A DNA stretch of 30,006 nt from NCBI GenBank assembly GCA_002492335.1, contig DKYD01000027.1:666-30671 (forward strand), given 5' to 3'. This document shows, piece after piece, positions 7,980 to 16,600 of the stretch (positions are counted from its first letter, which is position 1; the number at the start of each line of letters is the position of its first letter). Below the pieces are notes generated by a model. That model searched no databases. It was not told the origin of the DNA and worked only from the letters and a program-made list of their open reading frames with translations. The translations under genes and the position numbers were made by a program. Source of the DNA: Lachnospiraceae bacterium UBA7109. Lineage in GTDB: Bacteria; Bacillota; Clostridia; Lachnospirales; Lachnospiraceae.

Positions 7980-8459
7980 TTAAAACTGAATTGCATTGAT
8001 AGCCATAATGGAAATCAGAAGCGCAAGAATTGCATACGTCTCAACCATTGCCGGGAAAAGCATTGCTTTACCGAACTGGTCTGGCTTCTTCGCAACGATT
8101 CCAATAGAAGCTACAGCTGTCTTACCCTGGTGTCTTGCAGACACAAGACCTACAATCGCAATCGGAAGACACGCAGCAAGAATCATAAGCCCCTGTGCTC
8201 CACTTAAGTCTGCCGGTTTACCGGACAGAATACCAATATTATTCAGAGTAACAAACGCAACCAAAAGGCCATAAATTCCCTGCGTACCCGGCAGAAGCTG
8301 CATAATAAGTACCTTTCCGAATTTACTCGGATCTTCTGTAACAACACCTGCGGCAGCCTGTCCGGCAACACCTACACCGTATGCAGAACCCATACCTGCA
8401 AGAATTACTGAAAGTGCTGCTCCCGTTAACGCAAAAACAATTCCTAAATTATCAAACAT
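7980..8459 (-). CDS. ntpK: V-type ATP synthase subunit K (membrane rotor ring)
   Basis: This 159-residue protein has four transmembrane helices made of two tandem c-type hairpins; it builds the ion-carrying rotor ring. The ion-binding glutamate is E140 in FPAMVETYAIL of the second hairpin. The first hairpin has LLPGTQG instead, so there is one carboxylate per four helices. L56, T59, Q60, Q111 and E140 reproduce the Na+-ligand arrangement known from the Enterococcus hirae NtpK ring (L61, T64, Q65, Q110, E139), which suggests Na+ coupling. The start follows the ntpI stop by a single nucleotide. Confidence 0.96.
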   Translation of the reverse strand: MFDNLGIVFALTGAALSVILAGMGSAYGVGVAGQAAAGVVTEDPSKFGKVLIMQLLPGTQGIYGLLVAFVTLNNIGILSGKPADLSGAQGLMILAACLPIAIVGLVSARHQGKTAVASIGIVAKKPDQFGKAMLFPAMVETYAILALLISIMAINAIQF

Positions 8460-8460
8460 T

Positions 8461-10473
8461 TTATTTTTCCTCCTTAATATCTACATAATGTGTATCAGCT
8501 TTAAATGGTTCAAAAGATTTTCCGCCGCCTTCATAAAACTTTCCAAAAAATTCTACAAACTGAAGACGGTTCGTGTGCACATAAGCGCCCAGAATATTAA
8601 TTGCAAGATTCAGTGTATGTCCGATCAGGAACACGAGCACAAATCCAATCACACCCACTGCACTTTTACCAAACATACTTCCCATCTGGTTTACAACCGA
8701 TGCAATAACACCCGTCGCAAGTCCAAGCGCCAGAAGTCTGGAATAAGAAAGCGCATCACTGAGCCATCCGGTAACATTGTACAAATCATATGCGCCAAGC
8801 GCAATCCGAAGCGCCGGATTCTTATTGTCACGCCCGGACATCAGGATGATTCCCACTGCTCCGCCAATTGCAAGAACCTTGGACAAGGTACTCATAAACG
8901 GTGAAAACACAATCTCTGTCTGTGCCAGTGAAGCGAAAATATCCGTCGGGATCAGTAAAAGAATCAATCCTGCAAGAAATATATACCACAAAACCACATC
9001 ACAGAAGAAATCCAGGATCTTTCCTTCCTTCAGTTCCATATACCCTTTCATGCCCAGTCCTACGAACAAATGAACCAGTCCAAATCCAACAGAGTAAATC
9101 AAAAGCTTCATCGGATTGTCTAACGGCGCAAACCACAATGCCGGTATCGTAACTGTTTTTCCAAAAAACGTCTGCGATACAATGTCTACTACATTTCCAA
9201 AATATCCGCCAAACAGAATTCCCCACACCATGGTGGAAACACCGCAGAACATAAACATCTTGATCGACTTATGCATACTCTTGCTCATCCGCGGGAACTT
9301 CTTAAGCACGATGAAACACGCAAGCGCTACGAGCGCTCCATATCCCGCATCACTTAACATCATCCCGAAAAAGAATACATAGAAAAATGACATCACCGTT
9401 GTTGGATCAATCTCTCCCTTTTTCGGAAGTCCAAAGGACTCAAGCACGCCTTCCACACTGTCTGAAAATGCGTTATTCTCCAGAATAACCGGCGGCTCCT
9501 CCTCTTCCTTCAGCTCCTCTATGTCAAGAACACAATCAAACTTTTCTCCAATTGCCTTCTTCACAACAGGTACGGCCTTTTCCGGTACATAACCACTGAT
9601 GAAAAATGTCCTCTCAGACTGCGGCAGCGTTCCTAATACCTCATATTTTCCGGCCCTCATGCGGAAGTAGTCACTGATAATCTCCAGTTCCTCCCTGGCG
9701 TCTGCATAACCGGCAATCACATTTTCAGTCTCCACAATCTGCTCTTCAAGCATTCGGATCTTCGTCTCCAACATCTCCACTTTCTTCGCCGGTATCCAGT
9801 GTGTGAGCCGTGAAGGCCTTGCAAACCCAAATGTTCTGAGTACATCTTCTACTGCCTGTGCTTCCGTATTCATACAGAGCACTGCCAGACTTACAACATC
9901 TTTATCCGCATAGACAGTCTGGATCTCGACTCCTTCGAGTTGCTCCTCTTGTGCGAGCTTCTCATAAAGCATGTCCGTCGTTACATCCGGAGTTACGGTT
10001 CCAAGAATCAATGTCGTCTTTTTAGTACCTTTAAAATTCATAGGCACATCCAGATTCAGCCACGGGTCGAGCATCTCGATCTGATTTTCAAGCTTGAGAA
10101 TATTTCCTTTGGTCTCGGCAATGCTTCTTTCTTTTTTCAAAATCTGAGCCGCATTTTTAATAATCTCATCTTTTCTGTCCATGGCCTGATTGAATTTGGA
10201 CTTCTCAATCTCAGGTTTCCCTTCAAGACTGGCAAATATTGACTTTTTCTTTGGTGCGTAAATATCCAGCACAGCCAGCGCCTGCTCTGCTGTCTGAGCC
10301 TTTTTCTCAAAGCTTATTCTGGCATTAAGCGTGTCCATTTTTTCAAATCCCTGCTCATCTTCGGCAACCTGATTCATTTCCATAATTCCCAGAGACTGTA
10401 TCTTCTCCAGGATAGCCTTACGATCCTTTTTTAATCCGCAGATACTAATTCTTTGCATCTGCAATACTGCCAT
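8461..10473 (-). CDS. ntpI: V-type ATP synthase subunit I (membrane stator)
   Basis: Subunit I (equivalent to subunit a) provides the ion half-channels and anchors the stator. The 670-residue protein has the usual two-part plan. The cytoplasmic N-terminal half (1-330) starts MAVLQMQRISICGLKKDRKA and has long coiled coils. The C-terminal half has about eight membrane helices, beginning at TTVMSFFYVFFFGMMLSDAGYG. The helix with ALSYSRLLALGLATG carries the essential arginine near residue 576 that faces the rotor glutamate. It lies 47 nt after the G/H gene. Confidence 0.96.
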   Translation of the reverse strand: MAVLQMQRISICGLKKDRKAILEKIQSLGIMEMNQVAEDEQGFEKMDTLNARISFEKKAQTAEQALAVLDIYAPKKKSIFASLEGKPEIEKSKFNQAMDRKDEIIKNAAQILKKERSIAETKGNILKLENQIEMLDPWLNLDVPMNFKGTKKTTLILGTVTPDVTTDMLYEKLAQEEQLEGVEIQTVYADKDVVSLAVLCMNTEAQAVEDVLRTFGFARPSRLTHWIPAKKVEMLETKIRMLEEQIVETENVIAGYADAREELEIISDYFRMRAGKYEVLGTLPQSERTFFISGYVPEKAVPVVKKAIGEKFDCVLDIEELKEEEEPPVILENNAFSDSVEGVLESFGLPKKGEIDPTTVMSFFYVFFFGMMLSDAGYGALVALACFIVLKKFPRMSKSMHKSIKMFMFCGVSTMVWGILFGGYFGNVVDIVSQTFFGKTVTIPALWFAPLDNPMKLLIYSVGFGLVHLFVGLGMKGYMELKEGKILDFFCDVVLWYIFLAGLILLLIPTDIFASLAQTEIVFSPFMSTLSKVLAIGGAVGIILMSGRDNKNPALRIALGAYDLYNVTGWLSDALSYSRLLALGLATGVIASVVNQMGSMFGKSAVGVIGFVLVFLIGHTLNLAINILGAYVHTNRLQFVEFFGKFYEGGGKSFEPFKADTHYVDIKEEK

Positions 10474-10520
10474 AACTGCATCCCTCCTTTTCTGCTTAAT
10501 TTTCTTATCTTATACAAATC

Positions 10521-10829
10521 TTATATAAGCCCTTCGATAATTGCCGATATCACTTCTTTTTCTTTTGATGCTGCATTTTTCTCCAGAGCAGCCACATCTC
10601 GTTCCACATCTTTCAGTGCATCCTGCATATCCTTCTTTGCCCTTTGTTTCTCTGTATCAAGCGCCATCCGTGCTTTTTCTTTCGCCTGAACCTCCGCCTG
10701 ATTCTTCAGCTTATCTGCCTGTTCTTTTGCATCTTCAAGGATATCCCTGGATTTCATCCCGGCTTCCTCTATCAGAGTCCCGGCTTCTTTCTCAGTCTCC
10801 TGGATTGTCTTGATAGTCTCTTCTACCAT
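10521..10829 (-). CDS. ntpF: V-type ATPase subunit G/H (peripheral stalk coiled coil)
   Basis: First gene of the ATPase operon. The 102-residue protein is a continuous charged coiled coil (EETIKTIQETEKEAGTLIEE, then KAR/EKQRAKKDMQDAL heptads) ending in IIEGLI. It matches the AhaH/NtpF type of stalk subunit that pairs with subunit E. Sequence alone is low complexity; the call rests on size, coiled-coil pattern and its canonical position before ntpI. The promoter lies 40 nt upstream. Confidence 0.87.
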   Translation of the reverse strand: MVEETIKTIQETEKEAGTLIEEAGMKSRDILEDAKEQADKLKNQAEVQAKEKARMALDTEKQRAKKDMQDALKDVERDVAALEKNAASKEKEVISAIIEGLI

Positions 10830-10868
10830 TGGCTCACCACCCCTCTATTCCACATTTTGCTAAATAAA

Positions 10869-10897
10869 ATTATAATATGCTTTTACTTCAAAGTCCA
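10869..10897 (-). promoter_or_regulatory. Promoter of the V-ATPase operon
   Basis: Minus-strand TGGACT (10892-10897, 4 of 6), 17-nt spacer, perfect TATAAT (10869-10874). It is 40 nt before the first start codon at 10829 and in the only sizeable gap between trmL and the operon. Confidence 0.65.
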
Positions 10898-10949
10898 TAC
10901 TTATCATACGGAATAACTCATAAAATGTAACAGTTCCATCATATAAACC

Positions 10950-11441
10950 CTACCATGAAAGCCGGTGCAGATGTCCCTCCTGATTCATCCCTCTGAATTG
11001 GTTCTGTCTTAATGCTTCATATAAAACAATTGACACAGAATTACTGAGATTCAGAGAACGAATATCGCCTACCATAGGTATTCTTATACACTCTTCTTTA
11101 TGTTGCACCAAAATTTCCTCCGGTATTCCTGCACTTTCTTTTCCGAACATAATATATGCATCCGGCTCATAATTCACTTCTGTATATACTTTTGGCGCCT
11201 TTGTCGTAGCCATATATATTTTTGCTTTCGGATTCTTTTCAAGAAAGTCCTCATAATTAATATATGTAGTTACATCCAGATTACTCCAGTAATCCATCCC
11301 GGCACGTCTCAGACTTTTTTCATCCAGCCGAAAACCCAGCGGTTCAATCAGATGAAGTCTTGTACCGGTTGCCACACATGTTCTTCCGATGTTCCCCGTA
11401 TTTGCCGGTATCTCCGGTTCATACAACACGATATTAAGCAT
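10950..11441 (-). CDS. trmL: tRNA (cytidine/uridine-2'-O-)-methyltransferase TrmL
   Basis: A SPOUT-family methyltransferase that 2'-O-methylates the wobble nucleotide 34 of tRNA-Leu isoacceptors using S-adenosylmethionine. The 163-residue protein is full length. It starts MLNIVLYEPEIPANTGNIGR (family motif 1 with the N-x-G-N-x-x-R pattern), then LHLIEPLGF, MFGKESAGIPEEIL and IPMVGDIRSLNLSNSVSIVL. The last two segments form the trefoil-knot cofactor site. The start has GGGAGG just upstream. It stands alone between the ATPase promoter and the accessory island. Confidence 0.95.
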   Translation of the reverse strand: MLNIVLYEPEIPANTGNIGRTCVATGTRLHLIEPLGFRLDEKSLRRAGMDYWSNLDVTTYINYEDFLEKNPKAKIYMATTKAPKVYTEVNYEPDAYIMFGKESAGIPEEILVQHKEECIRIPMVGDIRSLNLSNSVSIVLYEALRQNQFRGMNQEGHLHRLSW

Positions 11442-11503
11442 TTTGTTCCTCCCATTTTACATGTTCAAAATTTATCCTTCTCCAATAAAATAATGTCGAC
11501 ATC

Positions 11504-11857
11504 TTATTCAACATCCGTAAGATGATATTTTTTGTAATATTCCTTCCTTACTTCCGCATCACTTGCTACAAGAGCAGCCTCCTCCATCTTCCCTTCGTTC
11601 ATTAAAACAGTTACTAATTGTCCAAGTCGATTTTCGCCTGTTTTTTCACCCATTTTACGACCATACTTCTCGCCGATTTCCCGTCCGCGTTTTTCACCAA
11701 TTTCTTCACCAATTTCCCGTCCGTATTCTTCGCCCTGCAATCGTACATTGCGCATATGTTTTTCTTCATCATATTCAAATATACTCACGCTTCGCACCTC
11801 CGCCTTATTCTTCATCAGAAAATCTTTCAGAATCCCTTTGTCTATGCACTCGTTTAT
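11504..11857 (-). pseudogene. C-terminal remnant of an Rpn-family nuclease
   Basis: The frame from 11857 to 11504 reads INECIDKGILKDFL followed by MKNKAEVRSVSIFEYDEEKH and a tail of repeated (G)E-x-G-E/K-x-G units. That is the typical end of Rpn/PD-(D/E)XK transposase-like proteins. The whole nuclease core that should precede it is missing. The frame opens directly after the stop codon of the DUF3791 gene (11858-11860), so the upstream part was replaced by the neighbouring cassette. The internal ATG at 11815 could start a 103-residue peptide, but a functional product is unlikely. Confidence 0.8.
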
Positions 11858-12070
11858 TTAAGCCATTGCAGGCTTGCGGGCTTCAATATACAGGTCAATA
11901 TCCTCAATGATATAGTTTGTACCTGTCGTATGCAGAGCTTCATAACAAGAGTAAACATATTCCCATACCCGATAACGGCTGAAAAGCTCCGCAAGCTGTT
12001 TGCCGGTCAGGTGCTTTGCCAGCTTATATTGCTCGGCACAGTAAATCATAAATTTTCCTTGACTGCTCAT
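11858..12070 (-). CDS. DUF3791 domain protein
   Basis: A 70-residue helical protein with the DUF3791 pattern: YCAEQYKLAKHLTGKQLAEL, YRVWEYVYSCYEALHTTG and YIIEDIDLYIEAR. Small DUF3791 proteins are often found next to DUF3990 genes, as here. I chose ATG 12070, which has GGAGG 7 nt upstream; the TTG two codons earlier lies too close to that site. It begins 2 nt after the stop of the preceding gene and is the last of four tightly packed genes. Function unknown; an antitoxin, immunity or regulatory role is inference from context. Confidence 0.75.
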   Translation of the reverse strand: MSSQGKFMIYCAEQYKLAKHLTGKQLAELFSRYRVWEYVYSCYEALHTTGTNYIIEDIDLYIEARKPAMA

Positions 12071-12072
12071 AA

Positions 12073-12312
12073 TCAAACCTCCTCCGGCAGCTCAAAGTTG
12101 CCCGTCTTTTTTTCTTCGTCAAACATATTGAAAAGTGTAAGCGGACTGAAATGCCACAGCTTCGTATCTTCCTGTTCCAATAGGGCGTAAACCTTTGAGT
12201 TGTAAAACTCGTTTGAAGCGGTCATTTCGTCATACGCATAGTTTTCAGTAATCAAGTGAACGACTTGTTCAACCAACACACCCATAACAGCGCCAAATTT
12301 TTCTGCTCCCAT
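12073..12312 (-). CDS. Small hypothetical protein of the DUF3990/DUF3791 operon
   Basis: A 79-residue protein that I do not assign to a named family. It has a helical N-terminus (FGAVMGVLVEQVVHLITENY) and a distinctive later part, EFYNSKVYALLEQEDTKLWH then FSPLTLFNMFDEEKKTG. The ATG directly abuts the DUF3990 stop (TAAATG), with AGGAGG 8 nt upstream, and it ends 2 nt before the DUF3791 start. Conserved linkage to the DUF3990 gene makes it a candidate partner of that protein. Confidence 0.75.
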   Translation of the reverse strand: MGAEKFGAVMGVLVEQVVHLITENYAYDEMTASNEFYNSKVYALLEQEDTKLWHFSPLTLFNMFDEEKKTGNFELPEEV

Positions 12313-12804
12313 TTATAATTCCTCCTGCGGGACTGTCCCGATAAATTTTAGATAGGAAAGCGCCTTTTCGGATGACAGCACTAACTGATTATAAAGCTTT
12401 TTGATTTTCAGTGCCTCCAAAGTCTGCTCTTTTGTAAGTACACCGGCTGAATAGAGAGTAAATGTGGTATAAACATCATCATTTGCAACAGGGCCGAAAA
12501 TAAAGTCGTAGGCTTCTCCTGTGTAATTGCCGGAACGGTTCTCCGATACAAAGTCAAGCCACGCCTCATTTGCGCTGTCAAAACGCAGAACAGAACATTC
12601 ATCAAAGGCACGGGCTTCGTCGATCTCATAAATGCTAACGGCTTTTTCACCGTCCTTGCGGCGCTTCGTTACCTTATCCGCAAAGCCTATCGCCTGTATT
12701 TTATTTGTCGTCGTGTAAAATCCGAAACCAAAATCAAGAAACCGATTCTGCGGGATCAACTTCGGTTCGGAAACAATCACATTGCTGCCGTGATATAAAA
12801 TCAT
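12313..12804 (-). CDS. DUF3990 protein, ADP-ribosyltransferase-like toxin candidate
   Basis: A 163-residue protein of the DUF3990 type. Visible landmarks are LYHGS (H5), DFGFGFYTTTNKIQAIGFAD (Y30) and QLVLSSEKALSYL (E146). Their order and spacing match the H-Y-E arrangement of the ADP-ribosyltransferase (ART) fold, with H and Y expected to bind NAD and E to be catalytic. The start overlaps the preceding gene by 4 nt (ATGA) and the stop abuts the next ATG, so the operon is translationally coupled. A NAD-using toxin controlled by its small neighbours is the leading reading. The DUF3990 call is fairly sure; enzymatic activity and target are inference. Confidence 0.8.
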   Translation of the reverse strand: MILYHGSNVIVSEPKLIPQNRFLDFGFGFYTTTNKIQAIGFADKVTKRRKDGEKAVSIYEIDEARAFDECSVLRFDSANEAWLDFVSENRSGNYTGEAYDFIFGPVANDDVYTTFTLYSAGVLTKEQTLEALKIKKLYNQLVLSSEKALSYLKFIGTVPQEEL

Positions 12805-13103
12805 ACTGCACCCTCCAATACTTTATCTGCAATCGCTTTTTCCTCCTGCAAGGATTTCACCATTGCCTCAATGTGCCGCCGTCTCTCTACAAGAGCACGC
12901 ACATTTTCAATTTCTTTTTTGCTGATATATTGCGAAACAACCTTTTTGCCGTCCCTGTATTTCAGATAATAATATGTTTTCTCACCGACCGTCTTTTCCG
13001 ATATTGTGCCTTTCGGTAAAGCGGAAAGCTCACTTTGATACTTCGCAAGCATATATTCAATCCTTTGCTTTTCCTGCTGGACTGTATGCAATATCAAATT
13101 CAT
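12801..13103 (-). CDS. Small helical protein, first gene of the DUF3990 operon (antitoxin/regulator candidate)
   Basis: A 100-residue protein with helical ends and a central LPKGTISEKTVGEKTYYYLK then YRDGKKVVSQYISKKE segment, a pattern seen in many small, poorly characterised Firmicute proteins. ATG 13103 is preferred over GTG 13112 because AGGTGA sits 5 nt before it. It is the first gene after a strong promoter and overlaps the DUF3990 gene by 4 nt; this antitoxin-first layout is common in toxin-antitoxin pairs. No DNA-binding motif is obvious. Function unproven. Confidence 0.7.
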   Translation of the reverse strand: MNLILHTVQQEKQRIEYMLAKYQSELSALPKGTISEKTVGEKTYYYLKYRDGKKVVSQYISKKEIENVRALVERRRHIEAMVKSLQEEKAIADKVLEGAV

Positions 13104-13124
13104 TTCGATCACCTGCCTATCTTT

Positions 13125-13153
13125 ATTATACGCAACAAAATCAAAAATATCAA
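13125..13153 (-). promoter_or_regulatory. Strong promoter of the DUF3990 operon
   Basis: Minus-strand TTGATA (13148-13153, 5 of 6), 17-nt spacer, perfect TATAAT (13125-13130). The expected transcription start leaves only about 15 nt before ATG 13103, just enough for the AGGTGA site. Confidence 0.75.
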
Positions 13154-13244
13154 TATACTGTTGTTCAAATCCAAAAAAAAGTCACTTGCTATGTAAAAAG
13201 GTGGTACAGAAAAAACCCGTACCGCTTACGCTGAAATATTCAAT

Positions 13245-13546
13245 TTACAATGCCCCGACCTTTTTCAGATACGAAATACAGTCGGTATGTCCTCTGAAAT
13301 ATAACCGCTGGCGTTCCATGTCGTCGAACCTGAATCGTAGACGGAAATACTCGCTTTCATCAAGCTCCATAATCTTTCCCGCAAAGTAATTGAGTTAGCT
13401 TAAATTCTCGTATTCTCCGAGCAGGTCATAAATGTGGGAATCGGGAACTTGACCCATTCACCGACTAAATAGCCCTCGTTGTATTTGCCGAGATTGGTAA
13501 TAAAGGCTTCAAAGGCACAGTCCCTTGAATCGGATAAATCCTCCAT
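13245..13546 (-). pseudogene. ardA: Decayed ArdA-type antirestriction gene
   Basis: Starting at ATG 13546 (GGAGG 7 nt upstream) the frame reads FEAFITNLGKYNEGYLVGEW then VKFP, the typical N-terminus of ArdA, a DNA-mimic inhibitor of type I restriction enzymes. It stops after 48 codons at 13400. In another frame the sequence continues with IYDLLGEYENLS, a stop, then LNYFAGKIMELDESEY, which resembles the middle of ArdA; this part ends at 13245. The central portion is missing and the frame is broken, so the gene is dead. The last stretch (MERQRLYFRGHTDCISYLKK) is not one I can place and may come from another gene. ArdA is usually carried by conjugative elements, so this is a mobile-element scar. 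Confidence 0.7.
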
Positions 13547-13558
13547 AGCTCCGCCTCC

Positions 13559-13651
13559 TTACCGTTCTTGTACGGCTGTTTTTCGCCGGCGCGGAATCGG
13601 GAAACCGTGTACTTTTGCAATTTCATCACCAAGCCTGCGGGTAATCCTCAC
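13559..13651 (-). pseudogene. C-terminal fragment of an unidentified mobile-element gene
   Basis: A 30-codon frame, VRITRRLGDEIAKVHGFPIP then RRRKTAVQER, ends at 13559, overlapping the ardA ribosome-binding site as adjacent genes in an operon would. Its base composition is more GC-rich than its surroundings. It has no start of its own and merges into the end of the RHS frame. I read it as the tail of the gene that preceded ardA in a lost conjugative element; the identity is unknown. Confidence 0.4.
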
Positions 13652-16600
13652 AATGTATTGTAAAATAAAAATGTAGAAAGTTGCAAGCCAAAAATGTAGG
13701 TCGTTACACCTGCATCATCCGCACTTACAAACCTTCCGGTCACCGGATCATAAAACCTGCTCTTCAGATAATACAATCCTGTCTCTTCCTCATAGCAGTA
13801 TCCCCGGTAGCGGAACGGATTCTTACTTCCGATTCCTGTACTTGTGCTGTCCGTCATGGAGATCTGGTTTCCCCAAGTATCATACTGATAGCTTACCACC
13901 TGGCTTCCGTTGCTGTCAATCAGTCCGATAACATCACCCTGAAGATTATAGATATAATAGTAAGGCGTTCCGTTTAAATCCACAGAAAACAACTGTCCAT
14001 CCTGATCGTATATGAAATGCATCAGGTCACTGCCATTCTGGGGGGCTATCATATTATCCCCATTCCAGTAATACTTGAGAAGCTTTTCCACATCATGGCC
14101 ATTCACCACATGCTTTTCCACACGTCTTCCATGGGAATCATATGCAAAGTAATACAGTTTATCCTTGTACAGATGCGTAAGGCGTCTTCCCTGCTCCCAC
14201 TGCATCGTCATACCGTCACGGTAAGTCAGCGGATTTCCCATGGCATCGTAGGTAATGGCAGTTCCGTTATAGTTCGTCAGCTGATCCTTCCACTGGCTGT
14301 TTCCATACACATATGGAATGGTCTTCTGTACGGAGCCCAATGTTCCGGTCGTGTAAGCATACTCTTTCTTTGCCGTAATATTTCCTCCGATATCATAGCT
14401 GCAGCAGATCGTCTTATTCAGCCACTTATTATTTTCACGGGTCAGTCTGTTCAGACCATCATAAACATAAGATGCCTTCAGGATACCGTTCTCATAGATC
14501 TTTTCAATATTTCCGACTGCATCATACGTGTACTTTAATGTGCTGTTTCCATTTGTAATGCTCTCTGGAAATGTTGTCGTCTGCCAGCTCTTTGCTCCCG
14601 GAACATAAGTGTATGTGATATTATAGCTTTTGCTGCTTCCGGGATTAATCACCTTTCTTGTTACCCTGGACATCTGGTCATAAGAGAGCGCGCTCTTTGC
14701 CAGACCATCTATGCGCATACCATAGATCAGGCCAGGCTTTTCTCCCCCGGATACATTGCCATAAATATACCCAGTCTTCTTAATACTGCCGCCAACCTTG
14801 CTGACTACTGCCTCCACCCGGTTCTTGTCATCATAACTGATCCTGAGTTTTTGCAGGCTCTCGCCGCTTCCGGTCTTTTTCTGTTCCATTGCGGTCATGC
14901 GTCCGATCAAATCATAGTCGTACTCATACACTGTCTGACGCGGGACATCCTTGTGACGTACGATCTTGTTATACGCATCATACGTATAGTTTGTTACCGT
15001 TCCCTTTGCGTCCCTGGTACTTGTAAGCAGACGGTTATTCGCCCCATAATCATTGGTCGTCTGCATTCCTCTGGCGTCCGTTACTGTCCTGATCTGACGT
15101 TTTTCACTCGTATATGTCATGGAGGACTCGATCCGTTTCCCCCTGTTCTCCAGTATAAATAATTTATTTGGCGAATAATTCTGAATCTCCTGGCTTCCGT
15201 CAGTCACGACCCTTGCTCCGCTTTCCCATGAATTTCCCCGGATTCCCATCCCTTCATTCGAAGCCGCATTCCAGACCGCATATCCGTTTCCAACCTTTTT
15301 AAACTGGAACTTCTGGGCGGTATTTCCGCTGGAAAATGGTCTCAGGATGATTGCCGGACGGTTAATCTGCGTATCATTTGCAATTCTTGTGAGCGCCATA
15401 TCCGGGGCACACATCGGGCTGAGGTAGTAATTCCCGCCTGTATCTGCTTTCTTCAACAGGAAGCTCTGCCCATCACTGCCATTATAGTAATACTGCTGAA
15501 GCGCTGTGCCTGAGGAAGACGCTCCGCCCGGCACATCCAGATACTGTCCACTGTGCCTTGCGCGGATGGAAAAGATACTGCCATCCTCCGGCTCATCGGA
15601 AATTGTATAAAGGTCTGCTGGTTCAAAATACCATTTCTGACGGTTATATGTATCGTTTGCTCCCCAGATGGTCACCGCTGCTCCTTCTGCTGTACTGTCT
15701 ACTGCATTTGTAAGAACGCGCTTATCCTTGCTGCATTTTGCTGCGATCTGATATTCGCCCCTCCATTGTGGAAGCAGCTTAAATTTCTGGGCGTCTGCTT
15801 TCTCATCCCGGACAACAATATCTACGGTCTGATTATCTTTGTTACTTCCACCTGCCACATCTAATGCCTTTGTCAGATCATGCACCGGCTGAAGCTGCAC
15901 ATAACCGGCGCCTGCATCAGTTACCCTCCATTTTTGCCGGTTCTCTCCCTGGAAGGAAGCAAGTTTTACTGCCGTTCCGGCCGTCTGGCTGTTTCCCGGC
16001 ACCTCCAGGTACTTTCCTGATACTTTCTCCCGGATATAATAACTTCTGCCGCAGATTACGGCTCCGTGACGGCGTTCTCCATATGCACGCGTCTGAATCG
16101 GATTCCCTGTAAAGTCATGTTCAAACTGATATACTACCTGCTCCGAGCTTGCCGCACGTTTCAGGTTCTGTTTCTCATCGTATCCATACTCAAACGAAGT
16201 ACCGGTAATATCCGACATTTTTGTCAGGTTTCCTCTTTTATCACAGGAAAAGCCGGCGCTTTCTGACGCTGTCTTTGCAGAGATCAGGTTTCCCTCGTCA
16301 TCATATACATAACTCTCCCCATCATCGCGGATGATCTGGATTCCGTCGAAATACGCATCATTGGCATTATTTCCATAGAAGAGATGGAACAGAATCGCCC
16401 GGTATTTCTTCACATTATTTTCTGCCGGTTCGGCCGGCGTGATCGTCTGGCTCACGAACTGCCAGTCCTCTACATGAGGATTAAATGGAATATTTTCATA
16501 TTTTGTTTTATACTGGCCATTCTCATCCTTTTCTTCATATTCGAATCCCACTGTCATGCCAAACTCTTTGCCCGGAACTCCTTTCCCTTTCGCCCAGCCG

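Noticed and set aside
12313..12804. DUF3990 protein as the detached toxin tip of the RHS gene
   Set aside because: It has its own operon, promoter and start codon, and is separated from the RHS gene by the ArdA scar and an unrelated junction.
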